From assembly GCA_035765045.1 (NCBI GenBank), contig DASTYI010000166.1, forward strand, positions 1-64,000: a stretch of 64,000 bases of DNA, given 5' to 3'. Positions 33,706 through 40,115 of this stretch are shown here, piece after piece. A program made the translations under genes and the position numbers. Within the stretch, counting starts at the first letter, position 1; every line of letters starts with the position of its first letter. Below the pieces are notes generated by a model that saw nothing but the letters and a program-made list of their open reading frames with translations, did no database searches and was not told the origin of the DNA. The DNA comes from Iamia sp035765045 (GTDB taxonomy: Bacteria; Actinomycetota; Acidimicrobiia; Acidimicrobiales; Iamiaceae).

Positions 33706-34910
33706 GCCGGCGACCCCGCCGGCGCCACCGCCTGGGCGGCGATGCGGGCGAGGGCCACCTCGGTGGCCCGGGCCACCCGGTCCCAGCCGTAGCGGCAGGC
33801 CCGGGACCGGGCGGCCCGGCCCAGCGGCCGGCGGACCTGGGCGGCCCGGAGCGAGCCGAGGGCGCCGGCGATGGCCCGGGGGTCGCGAGGCGGGACGAGA
33901 CGGCCGGTCACGCCGTCGACGACGGTCTCGGCCAGCCCGCCGACGGCGGTGGCCACCACGGGCCGGCCGCAGGCCATCGCCTCCAGGGCGACCAGCCCGA
34001 ACGGCTCGTACCAGGGGCAGCAGGCCACCACGTCGACCGAGCGGAGCAGGGCGGGCACGTCGGTCCGCTCCACGGCCCCGACCAGCGTCACCCGGTCGCC
34101 CACCCCGAGGGCCTCGGCCAGGGCCCGGAAGCGGCGCACGGCGGGGTCGTCGTCGAGGCGGTCGGCCGGGGGCCCACCGGCGACGACCAGCTCGGCCCCG
34201 GGCAGGTGGACCAGGGCCTCGATCACGTTGCCGATGCCCTTGCGCTCGACCAGCCGGCTGACGATCCCGACGCGGAGCGGGGCGCCGGCCGGGGGCCCGG
34301 CCGTCGGGTCGGGGCGGAAGCGGTCGACGTCGACGCCGCAGGGCACGACCGCCACCCGCCCGGGCGTGGCGCCGGCGGCGATGTGGAGGTCGCGCTCGGC
34401 GGCGGTCGTGGCCAGGACGAGGTCGGCGGCCCGGCCGATCTCGGCCTCGACGGCGATGCGCTCGGGCGGGCTGGTGTCCTTGGCCCCCTGCTGGCGGCGC
34501 TTCTCGGCGCCCAGGGCGTGGAACGTCATCGCCACCGGGACACCGGTGCGGGACCGGGCGCAGAGGGCGGCGTAGCCCGACATCCAGAAGTGGGCGTGGG
34601 CGGCGTCGGGCGGGTCGGTGCGCCAGCGACGGGCCAGGGCCTCGGCGAAGGCGTCCATGTGGGGCCACAGCTCGTCCTTGGGCAGCCGGCGGGCGGGGCC
34701 GGCGTCGACGTGGACGACCTCGACGCCCGTGGGGAGCCGGACGACCGGCTCGAGGTCGGAGTCGTCGCGCCGGGTGTGGACGCGGACCCGGTGGCCCCGG
34801 CCGGCCAGCCCCTCGGCCAGGGCGGCGACGTGGACGTTCTGGCCCCCGGCGTCGACGTCGCCCAGGGCGGCGAGCGGGCTGGCGTGTTCGGAGATCAGGT
34901 CGATCCTCAT
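33702..34910 (-). CDS. Family 4 glycosyltransferase
   Basis: 402 residues, GT-B fold. The N-terminal domain has the opening DLISEHASPLAALGDVDAGGQNVHV, typical of MshA and sucrose-phosphate-synthase-like GT4 enzymes (the GGQNVHV loop). The C-terminal domain contains GIVSRLVERKGI and the donor-site PWYEPFGLVALEAMACGRPVV (E-x7-E motif). It is retaining; donor and acceptor are unknown. The start overlaps the upstream glycosyltransferase stop by 4 bp and its own stop overlaps gmhA by 4 bp. Confidence 0.9.
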   Translation of the reverse strand: MRIDLISEHASPLAALGDVDAGGQNVHVAALAEGLAGRGHRVRVHTRRDDSDLEPVVRLPTGVEVVHVDAGPARRLPKDELWPHMDAFAEALARRWRTDPPDAAHAHFWMSGYAALCARSRTGVPVAMTFHALGAEKRRQQGAKDTSPPERIAVEAEIGRAADLVLATTAAERDLHIAAGATPGRVAVVPCGVDVDRFRPDPTAGPPAGAPLRVGIVSRLVERKGIGNVIEALVHLPGAELVVAGGPPADRLDDDPAVRRFRALAEALGVGDRVTLVGAVERTDVPALLRSVDVVACCPWYEPFGLVALEAMACGRPVVATAVGGLAETVVDGVTGRLVPPRDPRAIAGALGSLRAAQVRRPLGRAARSRACRYGWDRVARATEVALARIAAQAVAPAGSPA

Positions 34911-35860
34911 GCGGTCACCTCGTCGAGGAGGAGGTCCCAGTCGCGGGTGAAGCGATCGAGGGACCAGCGGTCGAGGGCGGCGGCCCGGCCGATGCAGCCG
35001 GCGGCCATCGCCTCGTGGGGGTCGGCGACGTAGCGCCGGAGGGCGTCGGCCAGGCGGTCGACGCGGTTGGACACGACCCCGGCCCCGGGCGGGACCGCCT
35101 CGGGCACCTCGGTGGTGGCGAGGGCGACGACCGGGAGGCCGAGCAGCATGGCCTCGATCAGGGCCAGGCCCAGCGACGTCCAGCGGAAGGGGTGGAGGTA
35201 GGCCCGGCGGGCCGCCACCTCGTCGAACAGATCGGCCTGGGGCACGTCGCCGAGGGGGCGGAGGCCGGGGGCGGGCGGCAGCCGGTCGACGCCCATCCCG
35301 AACAGGTCGACCGGGGCGGAGGCGGCGAGGACGGGGAGCAGGTCGGCCCCGACGGCGCGCCCCCGTCGGGCCGGTTCGTTGACCACGGCGACGGCGGCGG
35401 CCTCGACGCCCTGGAAGCGGTGGCCCGGGTCGATCACACCGTGCTCGATCGACGTCGTCGGCGTCGTGCCGGTGTCCCAGAGGAGGGCGTTGGTCGGCGT
35501 GACGTGGACGAGCACCAGGTCGTGGCGGTCGGCCGCCGGGTGCCGGGTGGCCCCCGTCGCCGTCGGCGGGGTGTTGTGCTCGAGCCAGACCAGCGGGACG
35601 TCACGCCCCGGGATGCGTCCGCCGAGCCACCGGCGGGCCAGCTCCTCCTCCTCGGGCCGCTGGACGACGACGACGTCGACGGGGTGGTCGGCCAGCGCCT
35701 CGGGCGTGACCTCGACGGCGGCGGCCGGCCACTCCCAGGTGCGGGCCCGCCCCCGCCCCTCGGCCGTGCGCCCGGGCACGACGGGCAGCAGCGTGGTGTG
35801 GCTCCCGTGGACGAAGGCGGTGGTCCACGATCCGTGGACGTGCCAGAGCAGGACGTTCAC
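34907..35860 (-). CDS. Glycosyltransferase, GT-B (GT4-like), unusual N-terminus
   Basis: 317 residues from the GTG that overlaps the GT9 stop (GTGA). It begins VNVLLWHVHGSWTTAFVHG; the N-terminal part has VWLEHNTPP and DLVLVHVTP, and the C-terminal part has YLHPFRWTSLGLALIEAMLLGLPVVALA, the acceptable GT4 donor-site pattern with Glu-Ala. At 317 residues it is shorter than most GT4 enzymes. It probably adds one sugar of the cluster's glycan. The WHVHG opening is shared by glycosyltransferases of other actinobacterial heptose clusters, to my recollection. Confidence 0.78.
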   Translation of the reverse strand: MNVLLWHVHGSWTTAFVHGSHTTLLPVVPGRTAEGRGRARTWEWPAAAVEVTPEALADHPVDVVVVQRPEEEELARRWLGGRIPGRDVPLVWLEHNTPPTATGATRHPAADRHDLVLVHVTPTNALLWDTGTTPTTSIEHGVIDPGHRFQGVEAAAVAVVNEPARRGRAVGADLLPVLAASAPVDLFGMGVDRLPPAPGLRPLGDVPQADLFDEVAARRAYLHPFRWTSLGLALIEAMLLGLPVVALATTEVPEAVPPGAGVVSNRVDRLADALRRYVADPHEAMAAGCIGRAAALDRWSLDRFTRDWDLLLDEVTA

Positions 35861-36918
35861 GGGACCGCCCCGAGCGGGGCGGGGCGGGCACCGGGGTCGA
35901 CGGTGGCGCACGCCGCCCGCCACCGGCGCACGGCGCGGTGGAGGGCGGCACCGTCGACCCCGGCGGTGCAGGGCTGGCCGGCGAAGGGGCACGTGCGGGC
36001 CCGGCAGCCGGCGCAGTCGATCGTCAGGTCGCCCAGCACCGAGAGGGCGTCGGTCCACGGGTGCCAGCGCCCCGGGGGGACCACGGGCGCCATCACCGCC
36101 ACCACCGGCGTGCCCACGGCGGCGGCGAGGTGCGACGGGCCGGTGTTGCCGGCGACGACGACGCTGGCGGCGGCGAGGACCCGGGCCAGGGTGGCCAGGT
36201 CGGTGCGGCCGCCCAGGTCGAGGGCGCCGGGGGCGGCCTCGGCGAGGGGGGCGGTCTCGGCCGCCGACCCGGTCAGCACCAGCGGGACGCCCTCGGCGGC
36301 CAGCCGGGCGACCAGGTCGCAGCCGGCGGCGGGCGGCAGGGCCCGGGACGGCACCGTCGCCCCCGGGTGGACGACGACCGCCCCCCGGGCGCCGGCGGGC
36401 ACCGGCCCGGGGGGGACGGTGACCCGGAGGTCGTCTCCGTCGACGGCGGGGTAGCCGGCGGCGGCGGCCAGGGCCAGGCCCCGCACGACCTCGTGGCCGG
36501 CGGTGCCCCGCAGCCGCAGGTCGAGCAGGGCACCCGGGTGGTCGGCGCTGGTGGCGGCGACGAACGGCACGCCCGCCTGCTTGAGCACCAGGGCGGTCGG
36601 CAGCGGGCTCTGGCGGTGCGAGGTGAGGACGAGCGCCCCGTCGAGCGCCAGGCCCCGCACCCGGGCCAGCACGGAGGCGACGGCCCCGGCGTCGTAGGCC
36701 GGCGGGGCGAGCGCCACCCACGGCACGTCGACCACGACCACATCGTCGACCCCCGGCAGCAGGGCGGCGGCCTCGGCCCCGGCCGGCCCGCAGAGGAACG
36801 TCACCCGATCGGCACCGGCGGCGACGGCCCGCACCGTGGGACCGGTCATCAGCACGTCGCCCAGCCCGTCGAGGCGGACGACGGCGACGTGGCCGCCGGC
36901 AGGGGGGTGGTCGATCAC
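35857..36918 (-). CDS. Family 9 glycosyltransferase (heptosyltransferase-like)
   Basis: 353 residues from GTG 36918. GT9 landmarks: HVAVVRLDGLGDVLMTGPTVRA at the N-terminus (residues 11 on), LTSHRQSPLPTALV, VVVHPGATVPSRALPP, and the donor site VVAGNTGPSHLAAAVGTPVVAVMAP. The extra C-terminal cysteine cluster (IDCAGCRARTCPF and QPCTAGVD) is common in GT9 enzymes and may bind a metal. It is the first gene of the seven-gene leftward operon; a GTTT-N15-GGAGAG element ends 11 bases upstream of the start. Confidence 0.9.
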   Translation of the reverse strand: MIDHPPAGGHVAVVRLDGLGDVLMTGPTVRAVAAGADRVTFLCGPAGAEAAALLPGVDDVVVVDVPWVALAPPAYDAGAVASVLARVRGLALDGALVLTSHRQSPLPTALVLKQAGVPFVAATSADHPGALLDLRLRGTAGHEVVRGLALAAAAGYPAVDGDDLRVTVPPGPVPAGARGAVVVHPGATVPSRALPPAAGCDLVARLAAEGVPLVLTGSAAETAPLAEAAPGALDLGGRTDLATLARVLAAASVVVAGNTGPSHLAAAVGTPVVAVMAPVVPPGRWHPWTDALSVLGDLTIDCAGCRARTCPFAGQPCTAGVDGAALHRAVRRWRAACATVDPGARPAPLGAVP

Positions 36919-36928
36919 GCCGCGCCGG

Positions 36929-36953
36929 CTCTCCGGCTCCGCCGCCCTGAAAC
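36929..36953 (-). promoter_or_regulatory. SigB/SigF-type promoter candidate for the heptose operon
   Basis: GTTT-N15-GGAGAG on the minus strand, ending 11 bases from the GTG start. It lies back to back with the carbamoyltransferase promoter candidate, 27 bases away. Confidence 0.45.
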
Positions 36954-36980
36954 GAACCGCTTCTCTCCGTGGTGCCGGCG

Positions 36981-37005
36981 GTTTGGCCCCGGGGGGCGCG
37001 GGCAG
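36981..37005 (+). promoter_or_regulatory. SigB/SigF-type promoter candidate for the carbamoyltransferase
   Basis: GTTT-N15-GGGCAG, 46 bases before ATG 37052, with a separate AGGAGG ribosome binding site at 37041-37046. Confidence 0.45.
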
Positions 37006-37051
37006 CAGCGGCAGCCGTCGATCGGCGGAGCCGCCGAGGCAGGAGGCCGAG

Positions 37052-38695
37052 ATGGCGAACGTGCTGGGGATCAACGCCGTGTTCCACGATCCGGCGGCGG
37101 CGCTCGTCGTCGACGGCGAGGTGGTGGCCGCGGCCGAGGAGGAGCGGTTCACCCGCCGCAAGCACGGCAAGGAGCCGGTGCCCTTCTCGACGTGGGAGCT
37201 GCCCCTGGAGGCGGCCCGCTGGTGCCTCGCCCACGCCGGGCTGGCGCCGGCCGACCTCGACGCCGTCACCTACTCCTACGACCCGCAGCTCGGCGCCCCG
37301 GTCGACGGAGACCTGACCCGCGACGAGTGGGAGCCGCTGCGCACCCTCTACGCCCAGCGGGCCGGGCGCTTCCTCGGCACCGCCCTGCCCGGCCTCGACC
37401 CGCTGGCCGTCGGCCACGTCGCCCACCACGTGGCCCACGCCGCCTCGGCCTACCTGGCGGCGCCGTTCGACGACTGCGCCGTGCTCGTGCTCGACGGGCG
37501 GGGCGAGCGGGCGTCGCACCTCGGCGGCCACGTGCGGGGCGGGAGCCTGGAGGTGCTCGCCTCGCAGGCACTGCCGCACTCGCTCGGGCTCCTCTACGAG
37601 GAGGTGACGGCCCACCTCGGGTTCCGGCGCTCGTCCGACGAGTACAAGGTGATGGCCCTGGCGTCGTACGGCGAGCCGGCCTTCCTCCGCACCTTCGAGC
37701 GGGCCGTCGTGGTGGGGGAGGACGGCGGCTTCCGCACCGACCCGATCGACCTGTCGGCGCTCGCCCCCCGCCGCCGGCCCGGCGAGGAGGTCCGGGAGGA
37801 GCACATCCAGCTGGCCGCCAGCCTCCAGGCCCGGCTGGAGGTGGCCGTCCTCGAGCTGGCCGGCTGGCTCCACGCCGCCACCGGGGCCGACGGCATCGCC
37901 CTGGCCGGCGGCGTCGCCCTCAACTGCGTGGCCAACGCCCGGCTGGCGGCCGAGGGGCCGTTCCGGGAGGTCTGGGTCCAGCCCGCGGCGGGCGACGCCG
38001 GCACCGCCCTGGGCGGGGCGCTCTACCGGGCCCACCAGCTCGGCGACGACGTCCGGCCCATGGCCAGCGCCGCCCTCGGCCGGGGGTGGACCGACGCCGA
38101 GGTCGAGGCCGAGCTGCGGACGGCGAAGGTGCCCTACCGCCGGACCGACGACGTGGCCGGTGCGGTGGCCGGCGCCCTGGCCGACGACGCCGTCGTCGCC
38201 TGGTTCCAGGGCCGCAGCGAGTGGGGGCCGCGCGCCCTCGGCCACCGCAGCCTGCTGGCCGACGCCCGCCGGGTCGAGAACCTCGAGCGGCTCAACGACG
38301 TCAAGGGCCGCGAGCAGTTCCGCCCCGTCGCCCCCATGGTCACCCTCGACCGGGCCGCCGAGGTCTTCGCCGGGCGGATCCCGAGCCCGCACATGCTCTT
38401 CGTCCACGACGTGCGCGACGGCTGGCGGGACCGGATCCCGGCCGTCGTCCACGTGGACGGCACGGCCCGGGCCCAGACCGTCGACCCCGCCGAGGAGCCG
38501 CTGATGGCCGCCGTGCTCGACCGCTTCGACCAGCTCACCGGCGTCCCCGTCGTGGTCAACACCAGCCTCAACACCGCCGGGCGCCCGATGGTCGACACCC
38601 CCCGGGACGCGCTGGAGCTCTTCGGGTCGTCACCCGTCGACCTGCTGGCGATCGGCCCCTTCCTCGTGGAGCGAGCGTCGTGGACGACGAGCTGA
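37052..38695 (+). CDS. Carbamoyltransferase, NodU/CmcH/TobZ family
   Basis: 547 residues from ATG 37052 (AGGAGG upstream). The N-terminal Kae1-like domain has GINAVFHDPAAALVVDG, AAEEERFTRRKHGK, the metal-binding HHVAHAASAYLAAPFDD, and GGVALNCVAN. The C-terminal YrdC-like carbamoyltransferase_C domain has GPRALGHRSLLADAR and VVVNTSLNTAGRPMVDTP. These enzymes use carbamoyl phosphate and ATP to carbamoylate a sugar hydroxyl. Divergent from the heptose operon and sharing its intergenic region, it most likely carbamoylates the same glycan. The downstream STAS gene overlaps it by 16 bp. Confidence 0.92.
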   Translation: MANVLGINAVFHDPAAALVVDGEVVAAAEEERFTRRKHGKEPVPFSTWELPLEAARWCLAHAGLAPADLDAVTYSYDPQLGAPVDGDLTRDEWEPLRTLYAQRAGRFLGTALPGLDPLAVGHVAHHVAHAASAYLAAPFDDCAVLVLDGRGERASHLGGHVRGGSLEVLASQALPHSLGLLYEEVTAHLGFRRSSDEYKVMALASYGEPAFLRTFERAVVVGEDGGFRTDPIDLSALAPRRRPGEEVREEHIQLAASLQARLEVAVLELAGWLHAATGADGIALAGGVALNCVANARLAAEGPFREVWVQPAAGDAGTALGGALYRAHQLGDDVRPMASAALGRGWTDAEVEAELRTAKVPYRRTDDVAGAVAGALADDAVVAWFQGRSEWGPRALGHRSLLADARRVENLERLNDVKGREQFRPVAPMVTLDRAAEVFAGRIPSPHMLFVHDVRDGWRDRIPAVVHVDGTARAQTVDPAEEPLMAAVLDRFDQLTGVPVVVNTSLNTAGRPMVDTPRDALELFGSSPVDLLAIGPFLVERASWTTS

Positions 38696-39018
38696 CCCTG
38701 CCGATCATCGACATCGACGCGCTGCCCGACCGGACGGGCTGGGCCGTCGTCACCCTGTCCGGCGCCTTCCGCACCCCGATGGCGGTGCGGGTGCTCGGCG
38801 CCATCCTGATCGAGCTCTTCGGCGGCGGGGTCGACACCGTCACCGTCGACGCCCGGGGGTGCGACGGCCTGTCGCCGGCGGCGTGCCACGTCCTCGTCGA
38901 CGCCGCCCGCTACACCCGCCACGCGGGCGGCTGCCTGGTCGCCGCCGGGCTCACCCCGCAGGACCGCGCCGTGCTGCGCGGCTACGACACCGACCACCGG
39001 CTCGACCTCGCCCGCTGA
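38680..39018 (+). CDS. STAS-domain-like small protein
   Basis: 112 residues from GTG 38680, overlapping the carbamoyltransferase by 16 bp. The pattern of a STAS fold is visible: WAVVTLSGAFRTPMAVRVLGAI, VDTVTVDARGCDGLSPAACHVLV, then a helix and a final strand. A Ser (LSPAA) falls near the usual phosphorylation site. It may be an RsbV-like antagonist or a regulator coupled to glycan carbamoylation. Being the second gene of a unit with a SigB-type promoter candidate, it could feed back on the sigma circuit. The family call is moderately sure; the role is inference. Confidence 0.65.
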   Translation: MDDELTLPIIDIDALPDRTGWAVVTLSGAFRTPMAVRVLGAILIELFGGGVDTVTVDARGCDGLSPAACHVLVDAARYTRHAGGCLVAAGLTPQDRAVLRGYDTDHRLDLAR

Positions 39019-39042
39019 GGGGACGGGTCGCCGGGTCGCCCG

Positions 39043-39225
39043 TCAGGCGCCGGCGAGCCGGACGGCCTCGACCTCGGCCCGCTGGAAGAGGGGCTGGCCG
39101 GCGGCCTCGGAGGCCACCGTCAGCAGGCCGTCGGCGACCAGCACGTCGATGCGGGAGCGGTCGACGCCGAGCACGGCGGCGGCGGCGTCGGCGTCGAGCA
39201 GGTCGGATCGGGCGGTCTCGTCCAC
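39043..39225 (-). CDS. Small HTH (excisionase/MerR-like) protein
   Basis: 60 residues from GTG 39225, with GAGGAG at the right distance. Almost the whole protein is a winged-helix of the MerR/excisionase type: LLDADAAAAVLGVDRSRIDVLVADGLL, in which the HTH reads AAAVLGVDRSRIDVLV, followed by QPLFQRAEVEAVRLAG, the usual wing and end. No effector domain. It lies 25 bp from the convergent STAS gene and has a GTTT-N15-GGGGAG element upstream, so it may be a stress-induced DNA-binding protein. Confidence 0.65.
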   Translation of the reverse strand: MDETARSDLLDADAAAAVLGVDRSRIDVLVADGLLTVASEAAGQPLFQRAEVEAVRLAGA

Positions 39226-39258
39226 GGGGGCTCCTCGGGGCGTCGGCGGCCGCCGCAC

Positions 39259-39283
39259 CTCCCCGGCGGGGGGCCGGGCAAAC
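39259..39283 (-). promoter_or_regulatory. SigB/SigF-type promoter candidate for the small HTH gene
   Basis: GTTT-N15-GGGGAG on the minus strand, 34 bases before the start, with a separate GAGGAG ribosome binding site. One of the best matches in the set. Confidence 0.5.
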
Positions 39284-39337
39284 CGCCCGCAGGTCCGCCC
39301 CCGCCCGGCGGGCGGGGGCGGGGCGGGGCGGGCGGGG

Positions 39338-39760
39338 TCAGGGGGCGGACGAGATGGCCTCGACCAGCCGGCCGACCTGGTCGGGCGGGCAGGCCCGGGC
39401 GAGGTCGGCCTGGCTGACCATGCCCACCAGGTCCGTGCCGTCGATGACGGGGAGGCGGCGCACGGCGTGGTCGCCCATCGTGCGGAGCGCCTCCTCGACG
39501 CTGTCGTCGGCGCCGATGGTGACGACCTCGTCCTGGTCGGCCAGGGAGCCGATCGTCGTGATCGTGGGGTCGAGCCCGGCGGCGAGCACCTTCACGACGA
39601 GGTCGCGGTCGGTGACCATCCCCTCGAGCCGGCCCTCGCCGTTGCACACCGGCAGGGCGCCCACGCCCTCCTCCTCGAGGCGGCGGGCGACGTCGACGAC
39701 GGTGTCGTCGGCCGTGACGAACTCGGCCGACGGGGTCATGATCTCGCGAGCGGTGGTCAT
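39338..39760 (-). CDS. CBS-domain pair protein
   Basis: 140 residues from ATG 39760 (AGGAGG upstream). Two CBS motifs: IMTPSAEFVTADDTVVDVA ... GALPVCNGEGRLEGMVTDRDL (residues 8-62) and VVTIGADDSVEEALRTMG ... RRLPVIDGTDLVGMVSQADL (residues 80-128). The T/S-x-x-D residues that bind adenosine nucleotides are present in both (TDRDL, SQADL). Such stand-alone pairs sense ATP/AMP/SAM and often belong to stress regulons. It lies upstream of, and divergent from, the bacteriophytochrome gene. Confidence 0.93.
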   Translation of the reverse strand: MTTAREIMTPSAEFVTADDTVVDVARRLEEEGVGALPVCNGEGRLEGMVTDRDLVVKVLAAGLDPTITTIGSLADQDEVVTIGADDSVEEALRTMGDHAVRRLPVIDGTDLVGMVSQADLARACPPDQVGRLVEAISSAP

Positions 39761-39795
39761 GGGTGGGTCCTCCTGGATCGGGTGGGCCCGACCGC

Positions 39796-39819
39796 CTCCC
39801 CGCCCCTCCCGGACCCAAC
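39796..39819 (-). promoter_or_regulatory. SigB/SigF-type promoter candidate for the CBS gene
   Basis: GTTG-N14-GGGGAG on the minus strand, 36 bases before the start, with a separate AGGAGG site. Confidence 0.4.
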
Positions 39820-39917
39820 CGTCCCGACCCCATGCGAGGGCGATCCCGGAGCCGCCCACGGCGCCCGTGGGGTGATGTGGCGGCGGGGGACGTGAGCGGG
39901 CGGGAGACACTTGGGCG

Positions 39918-39933
39918 GATCGGGGAACCGATC
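39918..39933. promoter_or_regulatory. Inverted repeat upstream of the bacteriophytochrome gene
   Basis: GATCGG-GGAA-CCGATC, a possible regulator site or small hairpin. Confidence 0.3.
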
Positions 39934-39954
39934 GGTGGACTTCGGGCAATACCT

Positions 39955-39978
39955 CTACACATCACAGGGGTGGTGTAG
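39955..39978. promoter_or_regulatory. Second inverted repeat upstream of the bacteriophytochrome gene
   Basis: CTACAC and GTGTAG arms separated by 12 bases in a locally AT-richer stretch; the spacing of the half-sites (18 bp centre to centre) would suit a dimeric regulator. Confidence 0.3.
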
Positions 39979-40115
39979 GGGGCGGGCGCCCCGCCCGATC
40001 GGGCCGGGGCGCCGCCCTCCCTGCTGCTGGCGGTCGGTCACCTGTTCGGGTGATCCGACCAGCCCAGCGGGTGGCTCGGGCGGTCCGGGCCGGCCGCGCG
40101 TGGTCAACTGGCGGT

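Larger units (their letters stand above)
39761..40115. other. Gene-free divergent region before the bacteriophytochrome
   Basis: 355 bases. On the left is the CBS-gene promoter candidate (39796-39819, minus). In the middle, where the DNA is less GC-rich, are two inverted repeats (39918-39933 and 39955-39978). The right third (about 39980-40115) is very GC-rich and shows no clear promoter or ribosome binding site for the phytochrome gene. Confidence 0.45.
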
